Below, in pieces: positions 43,715 through 52,150 of a stretch of DNA of 64,000 nucleotides (positions are counted from its first letter, which is position 1; each line of letters opens with the position of its first letter). The notes beneath the pieces were generated by a model that worked only from the letters and a program-made list of their open reading frames with translations, was not told where the DNA came from and did no database searches. This DNA is from Spirosoma validum (lineage in GTDB: Bacteria; Bacteroidota; Bacteroidia; Cytophagales; Spirosomataceae): positions 248,001 through 312,000 of the forward strand of contig NZ_JACXAA010000005.1 of NCBI RefSeq assembly GCF_014699035.1. Direction: 5' to 3'. Made by a program: the position numbers and the translations under genes.

Positions 43715-44647
43715 ATGCAAATGAACTGGGTCCTAACCACTAGCCTACTGATAGCAGGAACTCTGCTAAGTGGGCCTGGTATGGCCCAGTCGGAGCCGGA
43801 AGTGCCTTTGTATTCCAATGGTGTTCCGAACGCTGTTGCCAGTTCGCAACCGGAAAAACGGACGTATGATGCCGCAGGCCGATTAACGGCTTTGTCGCAT
43901 GTGATTAGTCCGCGATTGATCGTATTCAAGTCAGCTTCGCCAAATGGAACGGGGGTCATTATTTGTCCGGGTGGTGGGTACCGAAATCTGAATACCGAAA
44001 ATGCCCGATTCATTGCCAAACGGCTCAATAAATGGGGCATAATGGCCTTCGTGCTTACCTATCGTTTACCCGCCGATGGGCTGATGCAGGACCGATCAAT
44101 AGGGGTGTTTCAGGATGTACAGCAGGCGTTTCGTGTGGTTCGTCAACGAGCTTCGGAATGGGGAATCCGGCCAAATCGCCTTGGTGTTCTGGGTTCCTCC
44201 GCGGGTGGACACGTAGCGGCCATGGCGGCTACGCAGTTTACAAAAGCCTTCGAATCAGGAAAAGATACAACGGGTTTGCGCCCTGATTTTCTGATTCTGT
44301 GCTGGCCTGTCGTCAGTTTCCGGCCCGACATTGGGCATCAAGGTTCCGTCAAAAATTTGCTGGGCGATCACCCAACGGAGAGTCAACTGGCGGCTTACTC
44401 ACCTGAAGAGCACGTAACCGCCACTACGCCACCAACCTTCCTGGTTCACGCGGGTGATGATCCGACAGTGAATTTCAGCAACAGCATTCGCTTTTATCAA
44501 GCCGTGAAAAAAGCCGGTATTCCCGCCGAACTTCACCTCTACGAAAAAGGTGGACACGGCTTTGGCATCAAACCCGATCTAACCGACTCCTGGATGACGC
44601 AACTGGAAATCTGGCTGCGTAACCGGGGGTTTTTAACCCGATCCTGA
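43715..44647 (+). CDS. Exported alpha/beta hydrolase, esterase type (BD-FAE-like)
   Basis: I prefer the ATG at 43715 (310 residues, signal peptide to about MAQ) over a TTG at 43673. The protein has the oxyanion-hole motif ICPGGGYRNL (HGGG-like), the nucleophile Ser162 in GSSAGGH, an acid in VHAGDDPTV and the catalytic His in EKGGHGFG. This is the layout of the acetylxylan-esterase/feruloyl-esterase-like (BD-FAE, DLH-related) hydrolases of polysaccharide loci. It probably deacylates the target glycan in the periplasm, complementing the SGNH esterase. Confidence 0.85.
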   Translation: MQMNWVLTTSLLIAGTLLSGPGMAQSEPEVPLYSNGVPNAVASSQPEKRTYDAAGRLTALSHVISPRLIVFKSASPNGTGVIICPGGGYRNLNTENARFIAKRLNKWGIMAFVLTYRLPADGLMQDRSIGVFQDVQQAFRVVRQRASEWGIRPNRLGVLGSSAGGHVAAMAATQFTKAFESGKDTTGLRPDFLILCWPVVSFRPDIGHQGSVKNLLGDHPTESQLAAYSPEEHVTATTPPTFLVHAGDDPTVNFSNSIRFYQAVKKAGIPAELHLYEKGGHGFGIKPDLTDSWMTQLEIWLRNRGFLTRS

Positions 44648-44691
44648 TCGGTAAAAGACTTCGTTAAATATAGCCCAATACAACCAATAGC

Positions 44692-45849
44692 ATGATAGAA
44701 ACATTCGGATATCAACGCATTAAACAAACATCGCTGAACTTCGTAGACGCCATGAAAATTGGCGATAAGCCCGGTATTTACCGCAAGGAACAGGGCGAAG
44801 GTGAAAGTTTTTACGGCTCCTACCATGCCGCCCACGTGCTGGATTTGTTTGGTGAACTACATAATCGCCCGGCGGCTGATCTGGACATCTGGGCCGAGCA
44901 GTTTCAGCGTCGACAAACGGAACAAGGTTATTTCTCGGGCAATACGGCCAATGGTAGTCGTATTCGAACGCTCGACGAACTGGAACCCATCTGGCACTAC
45001 ACGCGGGGGAACATCTGGGCGTTGCGAATGCTCGATCGTAAGCCGGAGCGCGAATTGAGTTTTCTGGAACCTCTGCTCGATGCTGATCGGCTGTATCGCT
45101 GGGTGAAGCACTACGACTGGCGCAATTCATGGGCGGCCGGAAATCAGGTACTAGCTGCGGCTACTGCCCTGTTTGCGCTGCGGGATTGGTTTGGGGCGTC
45201 GGAAGTGGATTCGCTGATGGAAAAAGCGATGTTTCCCGCGCTCGAAGAATTACAGGATAGCAAGACGGGCTATTGGGGAACGCAATATGGCGCGGATCTG
45301 CCCAATGGCCTGTTTGGTACCATCCACGTAATTCCTATTTATTTCGCCTTAGGTTGGCCACTTCGGCATCTCGAACGTTCCATCGACTCAACACTGGCTT
45401 GCCAGTTACCCGATGGTTCGTTCTGGCCGGGTGGCTCCGATTGCCCCGATTTCGATGGGGCCTATCAGTTAGCGAATCTGGCTAGTCTAACAGATTATCG
45501 CCGGGAGGATGTCGAAAAAGCCTGCCGACGGTATCTGGCTCATGCGCTTCAGCACGAAAGTCCCGATGGCGTTGGCTGGTTATTACACCGAAAAGACAGC
45601 CAGCCCAGCGACTGGGTGCCCCGTCCGCACTGGATCTGGAAAGAGGGCGAAACAACCGCCACCGCCGAACTGCGCGACGAAGATCCGAATCGGACGCACA
45701 TCATGCTCGGCTCCTGGTTTTATCCGCTTTCGATTGCACTCGTAAGCCATCTGCTTGGCGACACAGGGTACGAAGGTCCCTATCATTTCAACAGCCATTC
45801 ACTACACGTCTGCAATGTGTTCAATGAACCGTTGGAGCAAAATCAGTAA
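44692..45849 (+). CDS. Cytoplasmic helical (alpha/alpha-toroid-like) protein of unknown function
   Basis: This 385-residue protein has no signal peptide. Repeated helical segments carry aromatic and Gly-rich turns (GYFSGNTANG, WHYTRGNIWALRML, GYWGTQYGADLPNGLFG, LPDGSFWPGGSDCPDFDGAYQL), like the repeats of terpene cyclase/prenyltransferase or (alpha/alpha)6 glycosidase toroids. QLPDGSFWPGG is close to a squalene-cyclase QW-type repeat. Conserved acids (SDCPDFDGAY) could be catalytic. Its place inside the glycosidase array suggests that it is a carbohydrate-active enzyme acting on imported oligosaccharide. I cannot assign a family. Confidence 0.6.
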   Translation: MIETFGYQRIKQTSLNFVDAMKIGDKPGIYRKEQGEGESFYGSYHAAHVLDLFGELHNRPAADLDIWAEQFQRRQTEQGYFSGNTANGSRIRTLDELEPIWHYTRGNIWALRMLDRKPERELSFLEPLLDADRLYRWVKHYDWRNSWAAGNQVLAAATALFALRDWFGASEVDSLMEKAMFPALEELQDSKTGYWGTQYGADLPNGLFGTIHVIPIYFALGWPLRHLERSIDSTLACQLPDGSFWPGGSDCPDFDGAYQLANLASLTDYRREDVEKACRRYLAHALQHESPDGVGWLLHRKDSQPSDWVPRPHWIWKEGETTATAELRDEDPNRTHIMLGSWFYPLSIALVSHLLGDTGYEGPYHFNSHSLHVCNVFNEPLEQNQ

Positions 45850-45884
45850 GTAGCCGTTGTCGGATGACAAAAGAAAAACAACGT

Positions 45885-47405
45885 ATGGAAAACAACCGCC
45901 GTAATTTTTTAAAAACCCTGTCGGTACTCCCACTATCGACTTCGTTAACGGATCTAAAATCAGATTCAGTAAATCCTATCGGTCTTTTGGCTGACGGTCA
46001 AGCGGTTGCACCCTTGAAGAAAATTGGTAATGTTCGACTAAAAAAACCGACTGAAATCAAAAACTCACCCTTCGGCATTGGCTGCGAAACGCTGGATCGG
46101 GACTTGTGGAAACCAAAAGAGGTGTATCCTTGGGTTGATAGTTTGCCGATCAAATGGGGACGGCTGCAAACGGGTTGGGGGCGTGTGGAACGGGAGAAGG
46201 GCAAATACGATTGGGGGTGGCTGGACGAGAGCGTCGATGGGCTGGTGAGCCGGGGGGTAAAGCCGTTCTTCAATGTTAGCTATGGCAACACCAACTATAT
46301 GGCCGGGGAAGTTGGCTATCATCCGCTGGATTCGCCTGAAGCGAACGAGGCCTGGAAACGCTACGTGACTGCCCTGACCAAACGCTATAAACATAAAATC
46401 AAGCATTACGAAATCTGGAACGAACCAAATCTGGCAGGCTTCTGGAGCCCCGACAAACCCAATCCCCAAAAGTATGTACAGTTGGTCCGGGAAACCGCGC
46501 CGATTATTCGAAAAAACTGTCCTGATGCCGTGATCGTGGGTGGGGTGGTTTCGCAAATGCCGACGTACTACATCCAGGAAATGTTGAAAGTCGGCCTCAC
46601 TGATCTGATCGACATTTTTTCCTTCCATCCGTACACCACCATTCCGGAAGCCTACTCGGAGCGAACGGTGGCGTTGCGTAAACTACTTGACCAGCACAAT
46701 CCGAAAATCAAAATCTGGCAGGGCGAGAATGGCTTCCCATCCGACCCTAACAGCACGGGCTATGGGGGCGAAGGTCCTTGGACAGAAACCATTCAGGCCA
46801 AGATCATGCTGCGCCGACTGCTGACGGACTGTTCCCTGGATATTGACATGACGCTGTGGTTCCTGATCGTCGATCTGCACGATTATCCGAAAGGATCGGG
46901 CAAGGTGAATTACAAAGGCATTTTGCGGCAAAAACCAGAAGTCAAGCCTAAAATTGCCTACAAAGCGTTGCAACATCTGGGCAGTCTGGTTCACGGCGAC
47001 GTACGTACCCGCAGCTCAATTGTTCACGCGGTGGGGGGAAGTGAACCCGCTACGGAAAAAGAGTATCGTTTGTTTGGTAATGGCCTGAAAAAGAGTCTGG
47101 ATGGCATTTGTTCAGCCGTTTTGAATACCGACAATGGGACCGTTTTTGCTTACTGGTCGGGAGCCAAAGCGGCCGACCAACCAGCCGCCAACACCATTCA
47201 CGCGTTTTTCTGGGACTGGGAAGGCCGGGGTTTCAACGAACCGGTTCTGATCGATCCACTAACGGGCGATATTCGCGAACTAACGGATCACGAAAAGATA
47301 TACGATAAAGACAAATGGCGGGTAGATGCCGAAGCGCAGGTATTTCGCCAGCTTCCGTTGCAGGATTACCCGATGCTGATCATGGAAAAAAGTAAAGTGA
47401 TGTAA
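45885..47405 (+). CDS. GH39-like glycosidase with Tat signal, copy 1
   Basis: The 506-residue protein (ATG at 45885, chosen to match the paralogue; an upstream ATG at 45864 adds 7 residues) starts with a twin-arginine signal (NNRRNFLKTLSVLPLS). It has the same barrel as the double-domain enzyme at 40874: CETLDRDLWKPKE, YEIWNEPNL with acid/base Glu180, IWQGENGFPS with likely nucleophile Glu281, and a C-terminal beta-domain (PVLIDPLTGDIREL). The NEPNLAGFW motif is typical of GH39. It should be exported folded to the periplasm. It is about equally long as, and very similar to, the next gene. Confidence 0.8.
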   Translation: MENNRRNFLKTLSVLPLSTSLTDLKSDSVNPIGLLADGQAVAPLKKIGNVRLKKPTEIKNSPFGIGCETLDRDLWKPKEVYPWVDSLPIKWGRLQTGWGRVEREKGKYDWGWLDESVDGLVSRGVKPFFNVSYGNTNYMAGEVGYHPLDSPEANEAWKRYVTALTKRYKHKIKHYEIWNEPNLAGFWSPDKPNPQKYVQLVRETAPIIRKNCPDAVIVGGVVSQMPTYYIQEMLKVGLTDLIDIFSFHPYTTIPEAYSERTVALRKLLDQHNPKIKIWQGENGFPSDPNSTGYGGEGPWTETIQAKIMLRRLLTDCSLDIDMTLWFLIVDLHDYPKGSGKVNYKGILRQKPEVKPKIAYKALQHLGSLVHGDVRTRSSIVHAVGGSEPATEKEYRLFGNGLKKSLDGICSAVLNTDNGTVFAYWSGAKAADQPAANTIHAFFWDWEGRGFNEPVLIDPLTGDIRELTDHEKIYDKDKWRVDAEAQVFRQLPLQDYPMLIMEKSKVM

Positions 47406-47433
47406 CCGCCTTGTACTGAATCGAAACCAACTT

Positions 47434-48957
47434 ATGGAAAACCACCGCCGTAACTTTTTAAAAACCCTATCGGTACTCCCGCTATCGGCCTCGCTCGATC
47501 AACTGGACACGAACGTACCGGAACTAATTGCTCCGCTACGTGTCGATTCATCGGCTGCACCGTTGAAGAAAATCGGTACTGTTCGATTAAAAAAACCGAC
47601 TGAAATCAAAAGCTCGCCCTTCGGCATTGGCTGTGAAACGCTTGACCGGGACTTGTGGAAACCCAAAGAAGTCTATCCCTGGATCGATAATCTACCCGTC
47701 AAATGGGGCCGTTTGCAGACGGGTTGGGCGCGGGTGGAGCGCGAAAAGGGCAAGTACGACTGGGCCTGGTTAGACGAGAGCGTGGATGGACTGGTGAGTC
47801 GGGGTGTAAAGCCGTTTTTTAACGTCGGTTATGGCAACACGAACTATCAGGAAGGCGAAGTTGGCTTCTATCCATCAACGGCGAATCCGGTGGCTAATGC
47901 CGCCTGGCAGAAATTTGTGGTTGCTGTCGCCAAACGCTACAAAGGCAAGGTTCAGCATTATGAAATCTGGAACGAGCCGAACCTGTCGGGCTTCTGGAAA
48001 CCGGATAAACCCGATCCTAAAAAATACGTACAGTTGGTACGGGAGACGGCTCCCTTGATCCGGAAAAATAACCCAAATGCAATCATCGTTGGGGGCGTGG
48101 TTTCGCGAATGCCGATCCTCTACATTCAGGAGTTGTTTAAAGAAGGATTAGCTGATTTGATCGACATTTTTTCCTTCCACCCGTACACGACGCTGCCCGA
48201 AGCCTACACCGAGCGAACTAAAGGTCTGCGGCAGCTTATTGATCGCTATAACCCAAAAATCAAAATCTGGCAAGGTGAAAACGGCTTCCCATCCCTTCCA
48301 AATAGCACGGGGTTTTCGGGCGAAGGTCCCTGGACAGAAACCATTCAGGCCAAAGTCATGCTACGTCGGTTGATCACCGATTGCTCGCTGAACTTGCCGA
48401 TGACGTTGTGGTTTCTGATCGTCGATCTACACGATTATCCGAAAGGATCGGGTAACACGAATTACAAGGGTATTCTGCGGCAGAAACCGGAAATCAAACC
48501 CAAAATTGCCTATAAAGCGCTGCAACATTTGGGCAGTCTGGTGCATGGCGATGTGCATACCCGCAGTGCTACGGTCAATACGTTGTCGGGTAAGGAATCG
48601 GCGACAGAAAAAGAATATCAGGCGTTTGGCAACGGAACGAAAAAGAACCTGGAAGGCGTCTGTACCACTACACTGAACACCGATAACGGCCTCGTACTGG
48701 CCTACTGGTCCGACCAAAAAGCATCCGACAATCCACCGGCCGATAGTCTTAACCTATTCCTTTGGGACTGGGAAGCTCGTGGCTTTACGGAACCCGTTCT
48801 GGTCGATCCACTAACGGGCGAAATTCTCGAAATCCCGAATCAGGAGAAGATGTACGACAACGATAAGTGGCGAGTTGGTGCCGAAGCTCAGATTTTCCGT
48901 CAGCTTCCCTTGCACGACTACCCGATGCTGATCATGGAAAAAAGTAAAGTGGTGTGA
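47434..48957 (+). CDS. GH39-like glycosidase with Tat signal, copy 2
   Basis: The 507-residue protein is a tandem paralogue of the preceding gene: MENHRRNFLKTLSVLPLS Tat signal, YEIWNEPNL with acid/base Glu181, WQGENGFPS with likely nucleophile Glu282, and the same C-terminal end (LIMEKSKVV). Differences cluster in the first 50 mature residues and in loops such as FYPSTANPVANAAW. Both catalytic residues are kept, so it should be active. The start lies 28 bases after the previous stop. Confidence 0.8.
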   Translation: MENHRRNFLKTLSVLPLSASLDQLDTNVPELIAPLRVDSSAAPLKKIGTVRLKKPTEIKSSPFGIGCETLDRDLWKPKEVYPWIDNLPVKWGRLQTGWARVEREKGKYDWAWLDESVDGLVSRGVKPFFNVGYGNTNYQEGEVGFYPSTANPVANAAWQKFVVAVAKRYKGKVQHYEIWNEPNLSGFWKPDKPDPKKYVQLVRETAPLIRKNNPNAIIVGGVVSRMPILYIQELFKEGLADLIDIFSFHPYTTLPEAYTERTKGLRQLIDRYNPKIKIWQGENGFPSLPNSTGFSGEGPWTETIQAKVMLRRLITDCSLNLPMTLWFLIVDLHDYPKGSGNTNYKGILRQKPEIKPKIAYKALQHLGSLVHGDVHTRSATVNTLSGKESATEKEYQAFGNGTKKNLEGVCTTTLNTDNGLVLAYWSDQKASDNPPADSLNLFLWDWEARGFTEPVLVDPLTGEILEIPNQEKMYDNDKWRVGAEAQIFRQLPLHDYPMLIMEKSKVV

Positions 48958-48988
48958 TTATTTAAGCCCTAAAATTAGCAAACCCATC

Positions 48989-50620
48989 ATGTCACACGTA
49001 AAGCACTTCCTGTTCTGCTTGCTTCTTGCAACCAGCGTCTTCGCTCAGCAACCGTCTGGCGTGTGGGATGTGCTGGCGTATGGGGCCAAAGGGGATGGCA
49101 AAACAATGGATACCAAGGCCATTCAGACGGCTATCGACCAATGCCATGCAGCCGGGGGCGGTCGGGTGTATTTGCACAACGGGACGTTTCTGTCGGGGAC
49201 AATCTACCTGAAAAGCAACGTAACGCTTTCCGTTGAAGCGGGCGCGACATTATTGGGTAGCCCGAAAGCAGCTGACTATCCCGACCAAACGTCGGAGTAT
49301 CCAACGTACGATGAACATCCACTGACCAGCAAAGCCTTAGTCTACGCGGAAAACTGTCGGAACATCAGTATCGAAGGGCGGGGGACGATTGATGGACGCG
49401 GGGATATGCTAGACAATCGTGGTCCCAAGGATCCGTACATGCGGCCTTCTTTCAAATATCGCCCGCGCATCCTTCATATACGAGGCTGTGAGAATGTCCT
49501 GATCAAAGGCGTGACACTACAGAATTCGGCGTCCTGGGTGCAAACGTATCAGGGTTGTAAAAACATGGTTATTGACGGTATTACAGTCGACAGCCGCGAG
49601 AACAAAGATGTCGAGAATCCGAATCGCGAACACGCCGTTAAGCATCGCAATACGGACGGTATGGATTTAGTCGATTGCGAGGTCGTCCGCGTGAGCAACT
49701 GCTTCATTACGAGTGGCGACGACGGCATCTGTATCAAAAGTTTCTCGCCCGATAAAGTATGCCGGAATATTAACATCACCAATTGTCATGTCAGTTCCGG
49801 GGCTAGTGGTATCAAAATAGGTACTGAAACCGCTGGCCGATTCGAAGATATTGTAATTCAAAATTGCACCGTATTCGATACCTGGGGCGATGGGCTGGCG
49901 ATTATGACTGTGGATGGCGCTCGAATAAAGCGGGTCACGATTTCAGACATTAGCCTGCGAAACATCAAACGCGCCGGGATTTTCGTCCGACTGAATACCC
50001 GAAACAAGAAGTATGGTACGAACACAACTACCAATAAACCGGCTTTACTGGATATACTTATTGCCAATCTTCAGGGGAGCCGACTGGCCGCTCTGGGCTG
50101 TTCGATAACGGGCCTAACTGACTATCCGGTCGAGAATGTGATCCTACGTAACCTAAACTTCGAGTTCGAAGGCGGCATCACCGATGTCAAACCCACTTCG
50201 GTACCCGAAAAAGCGGATGTCTACCCGGTCGGAACGATGTTCGGTGCTACGTTACCCGCGTATGGTTTTTATGTTCGGCACGTCCGAAACATCACCTTCG
50301 ACCAGGTACAGTTGCGCTTCGTGAAAGAAGATCAACGTCCGGCGATGGTGTTTGACGATACCGAAGATTTGGAAATTCGGGGCTTTAAAGCGCAAAGTGT
50401 AGTACAAACTCCGGAACTGATCCGGCTGATAAACACCCGTAAAACCATTATTGCCGATTCACGGCCAACGGCGACTGTTGCCGCATTCCTGTCGGTTTAC
50501 GGCGACAAATCATCGGCCATCACCTTAATCAATAACCAGTTGGGACAGTCCAAACAAACTTATTTTTTTGAAACGCCATCCCTAAAAGCATCCGTCAAAG
50601 AATCTGGAACGATCCAGTAA
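48989..50620 (+). CDS. GH28-family polygalacturonase-like enzyme, copy 1
   Basis: The 543-residue protein has a signal peptide (to about residue 20), the pectate-lyase-superfamily start (VLAYGAKGDGKTMDTKAIQTAI) and a right-handed beta-helix. GH28 catalytic acids are at Asn221-Thr-Asp223 (NTDGMD) and Asp244-Asp245 (SGDDG). The usual GHG histidine motif is replaced by SSGASGIKIGTE. GH28 enzymes hydrolyse alpha-1,4-galacturonides of homogalacturonan, xylogalacturonan or rhamnogalacturonan; the exact linkage cannot be read. A C-terminal tail from about 430 is a helix of short repeats. It is a paralogue of the next gene. Confidence 0.87.
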   Translation: MSHVKHFLFCLLLATSVFAQQPSGVWDVLAYGAKGDGKTMDTKAIQTAIDQCHAAGGGRVYLHNGTFLSGTIYLKSNVTLSVEAGATLLGSPKAADYPDQTSEYPTYDEHPLTSKALVYAENCRNISIEGRGTIDGRGDMLDNRGPKDPYMRPSFKYRPRILHIRGCENVLIKGVTLQNSASWVQTYQGCKNMVIDGITVDSRENKDVENPNREHAVKHRNTDGMDLVDCEVVRVSNCFITSGDDGICIKSFSPDKVCRNINITNCHVSSGASGIKIGTETAGRFEDIVIQNCTVFDTWGDGLAIMTVDGARIKRVTISDISLRNIKRAGIFVRLNTRNKKYGTNTTTNKPALLDILIANLQGSRLAALGCSITGLTDYPVENVILRNLNFEFEGGITDVKPTSVPEKADVYPVGTMFGATLPAYGFYVRHVRNITFDQVQLRFVKEDQRPAMVFDDTEDLEIRGFKAQSVVQTPELIRLINTRKTIIADSRPTATVAAFLSVYGDKSSAITLINNQLGQSKQTYFFETPSLKASVKESGTIQ

Positions 50621-50637
50621 TTGGTCAAATTATTACC

Positions 50638-52149
50638 ATGAATAAGCTAGCCACCATTCTTTTTCTCTGCCTGGCGCTCACTACGGCCGGTTTTTGCCAT
50701 AAACCCACCGGTGTATGGGATGCGTTTGCGTATGGGGCCAAAGGGGATGGCAAAACGATGGATACCCAGGCCATTCAGACGGCCATTGACCAATGCCATG
50801 CATCCGGGGGCGGTCGGGTGTATTTGCACAACGGGACGTTTCTATCGCGAACAATCTACCTAAAAAGCAACGTAACGCTCTTTGTCGAAGCAGGCACTAC
50901 GCTGTTGGGGAGTGCCAACGTGAATGATTACCCAAGTACGGCCTCAAAATACCCGGCTTACGGAGGTGAATTGGTGACGGAGAAAATGTTCATCTACGCC
51001 GAAGACGCTCGCAACATTTCCATTGCCGGACGCGGAACGATCGACGGTCGGGGAGATGATTTCAACGGCCCTTATCTGTCCCCCTCGTTCAGTGGCCGCC
51101 CCCGAATTCTCCATTTTCGAAACTGCGAGAACGTGCAGGTTCGGGATATTACGTTACGTAACTCGGGATCGTGGGTGCAGTTTTACCAGTCGTGCCGGAA
51201 CATGGTCATTGACGGAATTACAGTCGATAGCCGGGAAAATAAAGACATCGAGAAGTCCCGTCATGCTGATGCCAAAGGGCGCAACACCGATGGCATGGAT
51301 CTGGTCGATTGTCAGATTGTTCGTGTGTCTAACTGCTTCATTAATAGTGGTGACGACGCCATTTGCCTGAAAAGTTTATCGCCTGGCGAAAGCTGCCGGG
51401 ACATTACCATCACCAATTGCATCGTCAGTTCCAATGCGTCGGGTATCAAGATCGGTACCGAAACGAGTGGAGCGGTTGAAGACATTACCGTTCAAAATTG
51501 CACCGTATTTGATACGCGCGTCGATGCGATCAGTGTAATGACCGTGGACGGTGCCCGCATTGAACGGATCAACATCTCGAACATATCGGTTCGCAACGTG
51601 AAAGGCACCGCCATTTTCGTCCGGTTGGGTGCCCGAAACCGGACGTACCGAAAAAATACCAAAGCCAATACGGGCTTTTTAAAAGATGTTTTGATCGAGA
51701 ATGTGCAGGGGACCCGGATTGGTGGCTATGGTTGTTCCATCACTGGAATTCCGGGCTTCCCCGTCGAAAATATAACCCTGAAGCAAATCCGACTCCGGTT
51801 TGATGGGAGTAACAAACCCTTGCTGAGCGACGACGATACCCGAAAACCCGTACCAATCGCTCCACCGCCTGCCAATCCGCTAGTTCCTGAAAAAATCGAC
51901 GCTTATCCGCGTGGTGAAATGTTCGGTCGATTACCGGCTTATGGGTTTTACATCCGGCACGGCAAGAACATAGTGCTGGACAATCTGTCCCTCGATTATG
52001 CGGACGAAGAAAACCGTCCGGCCATTGTTGCAGATGATGTCGATGCCTTAGAAATCAATCAGTTAAAAGCGAAGCCCAGTCCGAATGTCCCGGCATTAGT
52101 GCAGCTTAAAAACGTTCGAAATTCACCTAACATGCCTAAATCAAACTAA
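50638..52149 (+). CDS. GH28-family polygalacturonase-like enzyme, copy 2
   Basis: The 503-residue protein repeats the architecture of the preceding gene: signal peptide (to about residue 20), AFAYGAKGDGKTMDTQAIQTAI start, NTDGMD (Asn216, Asp218), SGDDA (Asp239-Asp240) and SSNASGIKIGTE in place of GHG. A Pro-rich insert (PVPIAPPPANPLVPEK) near residue 400 distinguishes it. The first 150 bases of the mature region are almost identical at DNA level to copy 1, more than the rest. The symporter gene begins 1 base after its stop with GTG. Confidence 0.87.
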   Translation: MNKLATILFLCLALTTAGFCHKPTGVWDAFAYGAKGDGKTMDTQAIQTAIDQCHASGGGRVYLHNGTFLSRTIYLKSNVTLFVEAGTTLLGSANVNDYPSTASKYPAYGGELVTEKMFIYAEDARNISIAGRGTIDGRGDDFNGPYLSPSFSGRPRILHFRNCENVQVRDITLRNSGSWVQFYQSCRNMVIDGITVDSRENKDIEKSRHADAKGRNTDGMDLVDCQIVRVSNCFINSGDDAICLKSLSPGESCRDITITNCIVSSNASGIKIGTETSGAVEDITVQNCTVFDTRVDAISVMTVDGARIERINISNISVRNVKGTAIFVRLGARNRTYRKNTKANTGFLKDVLIENVQGTRIGGYGCSITGIPGFPVENITLKQIRLRFDGSNKPLLSDDDTRKPVPIAPPPANPLVPEKIDAYPRGEMFGRLPAYGFYIRHGKNIVLDNLSLDYADEENRPAIVADDVDALEINQLKAKPSPNVPALVQLKNVRNSPNMPKSN

Positions 52150-52150
52150 C

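Noticed and set aside
46065-46628. Minus-strand frame of 187 codons in a GH39-like gene
   Set aside because: It is a shadow of the sense gene; a similar antisense frame in the paralogue is not conserved as protein.
49069-50870. Similarity between the two GH28 genes considered as assembly duplication
   Set aside because: The genes differ throughout and have separate signal peptides and linkers, so they are real paralogues.
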